Of a stretch of 22,242 nucleotides of DNA, positions 14,538-21,386 are shown in pieces; within the stretch, counting starts at the first letter, position 1, and every line of letters starts with the position of its first letter. The DNA lies in the NCBI GenBank assembly GCA_903824455.1, contig CAIJWY010000076.1, forward strand, positions 1 to 22,242, read 5' to 3'. The stretch comes from an uncultured Micrococcales bacterium (GTDB lineage: Bacteria; Actinomycetota; Actinomycetes; Actinomycetales; Microbacteriaceae). A program made the translations under genes and the position numbers. Below the pieces are notes generated by a model. The model was not told the origin of the DNA, did not search any database, and saw only the letters and a list, made by a program, of their open reading frames with translations.

Positions 14538-16961
14538 ATGACGAATAACATCCCCCCTTCAGAAAAGATTGTCGACATCGACCTGACTCTTGAAATGCAA
14601 GAGTCTTTTTTGGAGTACTCGTATTCGGTTATCTACTCTCGAGCGCTTCCAGACGCGCGTGATGGCCTAAAGCCGGTTCACCGACGCATCATTTACCAGA
14701 TGGGCGAGATGGGTCTGCGCCCAGATAAGGGCCATGTGAAGTCGGCTCGAGTTACCGGCGAAGTTATGGGTAAATTGCACCCGCACGGCGACAGTGCAAT
14801 TTATGACGCCATGGTTCGCATGGCTCAAGACTTCTCGCTTCGGATGCCGCTAATCGATGGCCACGGAAACTTCGGCAGTCTCGATGACGGCCCTGCGGCT
14901 GCTCGTTACACCGAAGCTAGGCTTTCGGCAGCGGCAATGTTAATGAATGAAGACCTCGACGAAGACGTAGTCGACTTCAAGCCAAATTACGACGCCCAGC
15001 TAACCGAACCAGAAGTTCTGCCCGCCGCCTTCCCAAACCTACTCGTCAACGGGTCTGCCGGTATCGCTGTAGGTATGGCGACGAACATGGCGCCGCATAA
15101 CCTGCGGGAAACCATAGCCGCAGCGGTTCATCTCCTCAACAATGTTGATGCGTCAAACATCGAACTTATGAAGTTTGTGCCTGGTCCTGACCTTCCAACG
15201 GGTGGAATCATCGTTGGTTTGGATGGCATCAAAGATGCTTATGAGACCGGGCGAGGAAGCTTCAAGACCCGCGCCAGAGTCTCGGTAGAAAGTGTTAGCC
15301 CACGAAAGCTTGGTCTGGTCGTTACCGAACTGCCCTATCTGGTTGGCCCGGAAAAGGTCATCGAAAAAATCAAAGAGGGAGTTAACAACAAAAAGCTGCA
15401 GGGTATCGCGGCGGTTACCGACCTGACCGATCGAACCAATGGCCTAAAACTGGTCATCGAGCTGAAGACCGGTTTCGACCCAGAGGTTGTTTTGGACCTG
15501 CTCTACCGTTTCACTCCGATGGAAGATTCGTTTGGTATCAATAACGTGGCACTGGTTGCCGGACGTCCACAGACACTTGGTCTTCGTGATTTACTAGGCG
15601 TCTTCCTAGCCCACCGCATTTTGGTTACCAGGCGTCGCAGCAGTAACCGTTTGGGAAAGATGCAAGCCAGACTCCATCTCCTAGAGGGTCTTTTGAAGGC
15701 AATCCTGGAAATTGACGAAGTCATTCGAATTATTCGAACTTCAGACGAAGTCGACGAAGCGCGAACCGGATTGATGACCAAATTCGCGCTGTCAGAAATA
15801 CAGGCCGAGTACATTCTGGAACTAAAACTTCGTCGTCTTACCAAGTTCAGCAAGATTGAGCTTGAAACAGAAGCCAATTCGCTAAGTTCCGAAATCGCGT
15901 TTCTGGAAAAGTTGCTCGCCAACGAAGCGCTTTTGAAGGCGATGGTTGCCGAAGAGCTAGAAGCGGTGGCAGACAAATATGGAGATGCTCGCAGAACTCA
16001 ACTCATATCTGAAGATGGTGAGGTTAAGGCGGTCAGTAACGCCAAGGCAATGGCCTCTGGCGCAGAACTAGCCGACACCGATTGCTCGATTTTGCTAACC
16101 TCAAGCGGGCTATTGGGCAGAACTCCGGCTTATGTGGCAAGCGTTCAAGGGTCGAAGCGTAAGCGCCACGATGGCGTTGCCAATCATATTGAAACCAGCA
16201 CTAGAACCGACATTGGCTTTGTGACCAGTGCCGGGCGGATGCTTCGGATTCACGCCGGTGACATTCCACCGGTTGGAGACACCTTCGATGCTGCAGCGGC
16301 TGTAACCGCAAGCGAATTCTTAGGGCTCAAGGGCAGCGAGAAACTGATTGGCGTATTCGATCTCTCCTCGTCAGCCGAAATCGCGGTAGCTTCCGCACAG
16401 GGAGTTATCAAGCGCATCGTCTCAGACTGGCCAAATAAGGATGACTTTGAGGTAATCACTCTGAAAGAGGGCGATCATCTAATCGGAGCCGAATCGGCTG
16501 AAAACGTAATCGAATACGTGCTGATCACCTCGGATGCTCAGCTTCTTCGTTTTGACGCCAAGGGAGTTCGGGCCACCGGACGCCAGGCTGCCGGTATTGC
16601 CGGCATCAACCTCTCCGATGGAGCCGTGGTCATTGCTTTTGGAGCGGTTACCAATGCAGCTGAAACCCAAGTCATTACAGCTGCCAAGTCGGAGAGCACC
16701 TTGGCTGGAATCGATGGTGGAAGCCTTAAACGTTCCATGCTGAGCGAGTTTCCTGCCAAGGGTCGAGCAACCGGTGGTGTTCGTGCGCACAAGTTCACCA
16801 AAAATGAAGATCACCTGTACTTTGCAACAATCGCCGACCTGGATCCGCTCGGTGCTAGTTCCGACGGCAAGCCAATTGACCTAGCGGCCATCGAGCTGGC
16901 TAAGAGAGATGCCAGCGGAACCGCTCTGGTTGTGGCAATTGCTAGCGCAGGAAAACGCTAA
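14538..16961 (+). CDS. parC: DNA topoisomerase IV subunit A
   Basis: This 807-residue protein is a type IIA topoisomerase A subunit. With ParE it decatenates chromosomes. The catalytic Tyr124 lies in AARYTEARLS. The quinolone-contact region HPHGDSAIYDAMVRMAQ has Ser86 and Asp90, the usual drug-sensitive residues. DGLKPVHRRIIYQM near 42-55 is typical. The coiled-coil region spans about residues 390-490, and the C-terminal part forms the beta-propeller repeats. No GyrA box (QRRGGRG-like) is visible, which, together with the ParE-type partner, favours ParC over GyrA. The start ATG has only a weak purine stretch upstream. The stop is three bases from the stop of the convergent parE. Confidence 0.93.
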   Translation: MTNNIPPSEKIVDIDLTLEMQESFLEYSYSVIYSRALPDARDGLKPVHRRIIYQMGEMGLRPDKGHVKSARVTGEVMGKLHPHGDSAIYDAMVRMAQDFSLRMPLIDGHGNFGSLDDGPAAARYTEARLSAAAMLMNEDLDEDVVDFKPNYDAQLTEPEVLPAAFPNLLVNGSAGIAVGMATNMAPHNLRETIAAAVHLLNNVDASNIELMKFVPGPDLPTGGIIVGLDGIKDAYETGRGSFKTRARVSVESVSPRKLGLVVTELPYLVGPEKVIEKIKEGVNNKKLQGIAAVTDLTDRTNGLKLVIELKTGFDPEVVLDLLYRFTPMEDSFGINNVALVAGRPQTLGLRDLLGVFLAHRILVTRRRSSNRLGKMQARLHLLEGLLKAILEIDEVIRIIRTSDEVDEARTGLMTKFALSEIQAEYILELKLRRLTKFSKIELETEANSLSSEIAFLEKLLANEALLKAMVAEELEAVADKYGDARRTQLISEDGEVKAVSNAKAMASGAELADTDCSILLTSSGLLGRTPAYVASVQGSKRKRHDGVANHIETSTRTDIGFVTSAGRMLRIHAGDIPPVGDTFDAAAAVTASEFLGLKGSEKLIGVFDLSSSAEIAVASAQGVIKRIVSDWPNKDDFEVITLKEGDHLIGAESAENVIEYVLITSDAQLLRFDAKGVRATGRQAAGIAGINLSDGAVVIAFGAVTNAAETQVITAAKSESTLAGIDGGSLKRSMLSEFPAKGRATGGVRAHKFTKNEDHLYFATIADLDPLGASSDGKPIDLAAIELAKRDASGTALVVAIASAGKR

Positions 16962-16964
16962 AGA

Positions 16965-19046
16965 CTAGGCGTCGATTTTGTCGGTGTCGAAGCTATCGGC
17001 CGAATCGATAATGAAGTCACGTCTTGGTGCCACATCGTTTCCCATGAGGAGTTCAAAGACTCTCTCAGCGGCAGCGGCATCTTCAACTCGAACTCTGCGA
17101 AGGGTTCGGCGGTCTCGATCCATCGTGGTTTCGGCCAACTGATCGGCATCCATTTCACCGAGGCCCTTGTATCGCTGAATCGGCTCTTGATAACGCTTTC
17201 CGGTGGCGGCCAACTTTGCCAGAACCGCCTCTAGTTCCGCCTGTGAGTAGGTGTAGAGAGTCTCGTTTGGCTTTGTGCCAGGATTCATGACCACCACGCG
17301 ATGAAGCGGAGGTACGGCTGCATAAACTCGACCAGCGTCTACCAGGGGTCTCATGTAGCGGAAGAAAAGTGTGAGTAGCAGAGTGCGAATGTGGGCACCA
17401 TCAACATCGGCGTCGCTCATCAGAATTACTTTGCCATAGCGAGCAACATCCAGTTCGAAACTTCTACCCGAACCGGCACCGATTACCTGAATAATCGATG
17501 CGCACTCGGTGTTAGAAAGCATGTCGGAAACCGAAGCCTTCTGAACGTTTAAGATTTTTCCGCGGATCGGCAAGAGGGCCTGGTACTCGCTATTTCTAGC
17601 CAGCTTCGCCGTACCCAAAGCTGAGTCACCCTCAACGATGAAGAGTTCGGAAATGTCAGTTTCGCCGGTTCGGCAGTCAACCAACTTGGTTGGGAGAGAA
17701 GACGACTCAAGCGCGTTTTTACGTCGCTGGGTTTCTTTGTGCGTTCGGGCGGAAATGCGAGATTTCATCTCGGCAACAATTTTCTCCAGTAGCAGAGCCG
17801 ACTGCGACTTGTCGTCGCGTTTGGCACTGGTGAGCACCTCGGTTAGCGCCTTAGTGACCACGTTAGTAACGATGTTTTTAACGGCTGGTGTACCCAAGAT
17901 TTCTTTGGTTTGGCCCTCAAATTGTGGTTCGGCGATTCGCACCGAGATCACGGCGGTCATACCCGCCATGATGTCTTCTTTTTCAACCTTGTCGTTTCCC
18001 AGTTTCAACTTTCGCGAATTCGCGTCGATCTGAGTTCGAATTGCCTTCATGAGCCCGGTTTCAAAGCCGGCCATGTGAGTGCCGCCTTTTGGTGTGGCAA
18101 TAATGTTCACAAAAGATTTGACTTCGGAATCGTAACCGGTGCCCCAGCGTAAGGCGACCTCAACCGAACAGGTTCGCTGAACTTCTCGGGACACCATGGT
18201 TCCGGCCTCATCTAAAACTGGCACGGTTTCGGTGTATTCGCCGTCGCCGACAATCTTCCACGTGTTGGTTAGCGGAGCATCCTTGGCTAGATACTCAGCA
18301 AATTCGGTAAGTCCGCCATCAAATTTGAACTTGTGTTCCTGCGCTTCCTCGCCGCGCTCATCGCGAACGGAAAGAGAAAGTCCGCTGACTAAAAACGCCG
18401 TCTGACGCGCTCGATCGATTAGATCCTCTAGCTCGAACCTGGCATCTTTGATGAAGATTTGTGGGTCGGTCCAATAGCGCACCCGGGTTCCTGAAACGCC
18501 TTTAGCAACTTTGCCGATTTCGCAAAGTTTGCTTTCGTCTTCGAATGGAGCGAATGGGCTATCGGCGCCTTTTCCGCTACTGTCGTCAAAGATCCCCGGC
18601 TCGCCGCGTCGAAACGACATCGCATAGGTAATTCCGCCGCGGTCAACTTCAACATCTAGGCGGGCCGAAAGTGCATTCACGACCGATGCCCCAACACCGT
18701 GCAGGCCGCCGGAAGCCGCATATGATCCCGAGCCGAATTTTCCACCGGCATGCAGTTTGGTGAAAACAACCTCAACCCCGGTTAGTCCGGTTTTTGGTTC
18801 GATGTCGACCGGAATACCTCGGGCTCGGTCTCTAACTTCCACTGAATTGTCTCGGTGGAGAACTACCTCGATGGTGTTTCCATACCCGGCGAGAGTCTCA
18901 TCAACCGAGTTGTCGATGATTTCCCAGAGACAGTGCATGAGCCCTCGAGAATCGGTCGAGCCGATGTACATTCCAGGGCGCTTACGAACGGCCTCTAGCC
19001 CCTCTAAAACAGAGAGATGGCGGGCTGAGTAATCGTTGTTAGGCAC
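16965..19046 (-). CDS. parE: DNA topoisomerase IV subunit B
   Basis: This 693-residue GHKL-ATPase subunit drives topoisomerase IV strand passage. The N-terminus has VRKRPGMYIGS, the ATP-site helix EIIDNSVDE, GGKFGSGSYAASGGLHGVGASVVNAL, and a transducer domain. The Toprim domain has FIVEGDSALGTAKLARN, LPIRGKILNV and the metal-binding MSDADVDGAHIRTLL. The EGDSALGTAK form, in place of GyrB's EGDSAGGSAK, marks actinobacterial ParE. The GTG start at 19046 is exactly six bases after TAGCAT on the minus strand, with no ribosome site, so the mRNA is probably leaderless. Unlike the common parE-parC operon, here the two genes face each other tail to tail with a three-base gap. Confidence 0.94.
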   Translation of the reverse strand: MPNNDYSARHLSVLEGLEAVRKRPGMYIGSTDSRGLMHCLWEIIDNSVDETLAGYGNTIEVVLHRDNSVEVRDRARGIPVDIEPKTGLTGVEVVFTKLHAGGKFGSGSYAASGGLHGVGASVVNALSARLDVEVDRGGITYAMSFRRGEPGIFDDSSGKGADSPFAPFEDESKLCEIGKVAKGVSGTRVRYWTDPQIFIKDARFELEDLIDRARQTAFLVSGLSLSVRDERGEEAQEHKFKFDGGLTEFAEYLAKDAPLTNTWKIVGDGEYTETVPVLDEAGTMVSREVQRTCSVEVALRWGTGYDSEVKSFVNIIATPKGGTHMAGFETGLMKAIRTQIDANSRKLKLGNDKVEKEDIMAGMTAVISVRIAEPQFEGQTKEILGTPAVKNIVTNVVTKALTEVLTSAKRDDKSQSALLLEKIVAEMKSRISARTHKETQRRKNALESSSLPTKLVDCRTGETDISELFIVEGDSALGTAKLARNSEYQALLPIRGKILNVQKASVSDMLSNTECASIIQVIGAGSGRSFELDVARYGKVILMSDADVDGAHIRTLLLTLFFRYMRPLVDAGRVYAAVPPLHRVVVMNPGTKPNETLYTYSQAELEAVLAKLAATGKRYQEPIQRYKGLGEMDADQLAETTMDRDRRTLRRVRVEDAAAAERVFELLMGNDVAPRRDFIIDSADSFDTDKIDA

Positions 19047-19052
19047 TAGAAG

Positions 19053-19058
19053 ATGCTA
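19053..19058 (-). promoter_or_regulatory. -10 element of a probable leaderless parE promoter
   Basis: TAGCAT on the minus strand is followed by six bases and the GTG of parE. There is no ribosome site in between. Confidence 0.5.
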
Positions 19059-19100
19059 ACCGAGTACCCTGCGTTCAAGCCTGACTGACACACTGCTGTT

Positions 19101-19106
19101 TAGACT
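19101..19106 (+). promoter_or_regulatory. -10 element of a probable leaderless promoter for the racemase C-domain gene
   Basis: TAGACT is followed by seven bases and the ATG at 19114, with no Shine-Dalgarno. It is divergent from the parE promoter 42 bases away. Confidence 0.45.
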
Positions 19107-19113
19107 TAGCACT

Positions 19114-19701
19114 ATGTCATCTCGAGCAAACCCAGGCAAGTTGCGTCGAGAGTTGCGTTTTGACCGAACCATTGTGAATCAAAACCTGTCTTCGCTCGGC
19201 CTGGAATTCGATAAGGTCAAGCCTCTGATTTCGGCCATGAATGAACCCAACGGTCTTTTGGACCTGCACGGCACGGAGCTGCTTCTGCTGGAAAAGGTTT
19301 TGGGCTTACGAACCGAAAAGCCTGCGGTTTCTCTGGTGGGTGAACTGGTTTCCGTGAAACAGGTTCCTCAGGGCACGGGTGTTTCCTACGGCTATTTGAG
19401 CCGCACCTCCAACCAGAGCAACCTAGCACTGGTGGCACTTGGCTTTTCAGATGGACTCCCCCGTTCAGCTACCAACTTGCTAAGGGCCGAAATCGCCGGC
19501 CGTGTCTTCGGTGGAATCGGCCGAATCGCCATGGACCAATCCGTCTTCGATATCGGTGACGCGCAATTCGAAGTGGGATCCGAGGTTACGTTATTCGGAG
19601 CACACTATTCATTGGAGGCCCTGGCGAAAGACAGCGGTTTTACCCCGCTTGAAATACTTGGTCGGATTACGGCCAGAGTTACCAGGACGTGGGTCGAATG
19701 A
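19114..19701 (+). CDS. Free-standing alanine racemase C-terminal domain protein
   Basis: This 195-residue protein contains only the C-terminal beta domain of alanine racemase after an unrelated helical stretch of about 70 residues. The catalytic-base region is intact: QVPQGTGVSYG with Tyr92 at the position of the Alr catalytic Tyr (Tyr265 in Geobacillus Alr), then ALGFSDGLPR, and GRIAMDQSVFDIGD with the substrate-site Met140. It ends GRITARVTR, like the Alr tail. The PLP barrel and the PLP lysine are absent, so it cannot racemise alone. The gene overlaps the next by ATGA (19698-19701), and the next product holds the PLP barrel but lacks this Tyr segment, so a two-subunit racemase is likely. 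It could instead be a regulatory or structural partner. Confidence 0.82.
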   Translation: MSSRANPGKLRRELRFDRTIVNQNLSSLGLEFDKVKPLISAMNEPNGLLDLHGTELLLLEKVLGLRTEKPAVSLVGELVSVKQVPQGTGVSYGYLSRTSNQSNLALVALGFSDGLPRSATNLLRAEIAGRVFGGIGRIAMDQSVFDIGDAQFEVGSEVTLFGAHYSLEALAKDSGFTPLEILGRITARVTRTWVE

Positions 19702-20699
19702 CGGTAGTCAAGAAGGTTGATCTGGCCGTCTACCGGGAGAACCTAAAGCACATAATGCAGACGATGGCTCCAGCCAGGGTAATGGCAGTGATCAAAGCTG
19801 ATGCCTATGGTCACGGGTTGGTTGAAGTTGCAACGGCGGCGGTTGAAGCCGGAATTGATATGCTCGGAGTCTTAGACATAGAAACCGGTCTGGCTCTGCG
19901 AAAAGCCGGAGTGCGTTCGCCTAGTTTTGCCTGGCTACATTCGCCGCAAAGTAACTTCAACTCAGCGGTAAAGGCAGAGATTGAGTTGAGCGTAAGTTCG
20001 TTAGCCGAACTCAAAGCTGTTGCTTCAGCTCTCGGAACTGCGAAAGTTCATCTAAAAATAGACACTGGGCTAAGTCGCAATGGTTGTCGCGTTGAGAATT
20101 GGTCAGAGTTGGTAAAGGCTGCCATTGAGCTGCAACGCCAAGGGGAAATTTCGGTCGTAGCGATTTGGTCTCATCTAGCCGGCGCATCCAAAGAGCACGA
20201 CTTGGAAGCAATCGCACTTTTCGAAAACGCTTACCAGGTGGCTTTGACTCACGGCTTTAGCGGCTATCGACACATCGCCGCTAGCCCAACGTCCTTTTCA
20301 CTTCCCGAGAGTCGTTTCGAGATGGTTCGGATCGGTGTGTCTGCTTTTGGAACCTCACCGGTAAGCCAGATCCCCGCGGAGGAATTCGGTTTACAAAGTC
20401 CTATGGCGGTTGAAACTGAAGTCACTGCAGAGGGAATCATCGCAGTTGGATTCCTGCACGGCTTTTTCAGCCAATTGTCGAACAAGACAGAAGTGGTAAT
20501 CGACGGTGTCGGTTATCGAGTGTTAGAAGTTGGCCCGCTGGCCAGCCGAATCGAAACCGGCGATTATGCGATTGGTTCAACGGTTGAGGTTTTTGGTGGC
20601 AATGCCATTTCGGCGGAAATCCTCTGCGAACTTGTGAATACTGTGACCGATGAGTTATTCACGGGGCTGAAAGCCGACTCAGTTACCTACGCGAATTGA
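19698..20699 (+). CDS. alr: Alanine racemase-like PLP protein lacking the catalytic Tyr segment
   Basis: This 333-residue fold-type III PLP enzyme has a complete barrel: Lys33 in VIKADAYGHG for the PLP Schiff base, KIDTGLSRNGC (the Alr Arg136 position), the His of WSHLAGAS, HIAASPTS and the pyridine-contact Arg in VRIGVSAFG. The C-terminal domain is shortened. After MAVETEV the chain jumps to GIIAVGFLHGFFSQLSNKTEV, skipping about 20 residues that normally carry the xSYG catalytic Tyr. The GRxxMDQ motif has become GPLASRIE. The total is about 30-40 residues shorter than usual Alr. The ATG at 19698 overlaps the stop of the preceding C-domain gene, which supplies exactly the missing elements. 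The substrate may be alanine or a diamino acid. The 3' end overlaps the convergent gatD by 21 bases. Confidence 0.85.
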   Translation: MTVVKKVDLAVYRENLKHIMQTMAPARVMAVIKADAYGHGLVEVATAAVEAGIDMLGVLDIETGLALRKAGVRSPSFAWLHSPQSNFNSAVKAEIELSVSSLAELKAVASALGTAKVHLKIDTGLSRNGCRVENWSELVKAAIELQRQGEISVVAIWSHLAGASKEHDLEAIALFENAYQVALTHGFSGYRHIAASPTSFSLPESRFEMVRIGVSAFGTSPVSQIPAEEFGLQSPMAVETEVTAEGIIAVGFLHGFFSQLSNKTEVVIDGVGYRVLEVGPLASRIETGDYAIGSTVEVFGGNAISAEILCELVNTVTDELFTGLKADSVTYAN

Positions 20700-21386
20700 A
20701 ATCGCTTTTCTTGCCTTGCTAGCTAGGGAATCAAGCACTCGGGTTTCAGTGCCTTTCAGGTATTTCGGAAAAATGGCGCCGAGAATCTCGTCTGCAAATC
20801 TTGGATTCATCGGCAGGAATGGACCCTGCACGTTTGTTGCCCAAATATTTCCATCTGCATAGCCGTCTAGATAATCGACCAGTTTGCTCTCGTCGGAATG
20901 CTTCACTAGACCTAGCGCAAGCGAATCATTAACGCGACTAATCTCGCGATCACTATTAATGAAACCGGCAAATTCGCCGCTAATTACAACTTCTCCAACG
21001 AGGTGATCTCCGGTTATGCGGTGAGTGGTATTGGTTAGGCCTAGTCCGGCAACGTTATTACCGTCGGCAAGGATCAGACCCTGAGAGACTAAGTCGAACC
21101 CGGCTCCCACGGCTAGAACTTTCGTTCCCTGAGCCACCCACCGACGTATCAGTCGATCCAGTTTTACCAGCTGCTTGGCGGCAGTCAACGTGGCTTGCAG
21201 AGTTCCAGAACCAATGAACACTAGGTGCGGCCGAACTTTTGGAAGCTCCTCACCAATCTCGAGTGATTTAACGGTCACCTTAATTCCGGCTAGCTCAGCT
21301 CGATGTTTCAGCGCAAGAACGTTTCCCGCTTCACCATTCAGGTGCAGAGTGCTTGGGTATAGATGAAGAATAGTGAGATTAGCCAT
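20679..21386 (-). CDS. gatD: GatD-like class I amidotransferase lacking catalytic Cys and His
   Basis: This 235-residue protein matches GatD of the lipid II isoglutaminyl synthase: HLYPSTLHLNGEAGNVLAL at the N-terminus, FIGSGTLQATL (family GGGQDxEQ), KVLAVGAGFDLVSQG, GEFAGFINSD, and VQGPFLPMNPRFADEIL. Normal GatD has a nucleophilic Cys in the VCAGYQ loop (Cys94 in S. aureus) and a His in LHGPxLPKNP. Here residue 94 is Gly (codon GGA) and residue 187 is Gln, and the protein has no cysteine at all. It should therefore be unable to hydrolyse glutamine. The rest of the fold and the reading frame are intact. The start overlaps the murT stop by eight bases (ATGGCTAA), the usual MurT-GatD coupling, so a structural partner role for MurT is likely. 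Confidence 0.85.
   Translation of the reverse strand: MANLTILHLYPSTLHLNGEAGNVLALKHRAELAGIKVTVKSLEIGEELPKVRPHLVFIGSGTLQATLTAAKQLVKLDRLIRRWVAQGTKVLAVGAGFDLVSQGLILADGNNVAGLGLTNTTHRITGDHLVGEVVISGEFAGFINSDREISRVNDSLALGLVKHSDESKLVDYLDGYADGNIWATNVQGPFLPMNPRFADEILGAIFPKYLKGTETRVLDSLASKARKAISIRVGN

Noticed and set aside
15503..15976. 157-codon antisense frame in parC
   Set aside because: It has a Ser/Arg/Ala-rich translation without recognisable domains, lies within a well-conserved coding region and has no ribosome site or promoter of note.
14538..16961. Calling this gene gyrA rather than parC
   Set aside because: No GyrA box is visible in the C-terminal domain and the adjacent B subunit has the ParE-type EGDSALGTAK motif. 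A search against both families would settle it fully.
21107..21109. Sequencing error explaining the missing GatD cysteine
   Set aside because: GGA differs from either Cys codon at two bases, the catalytic His is independently replaced, no other Cys exists in the protein, and the frame is intact.
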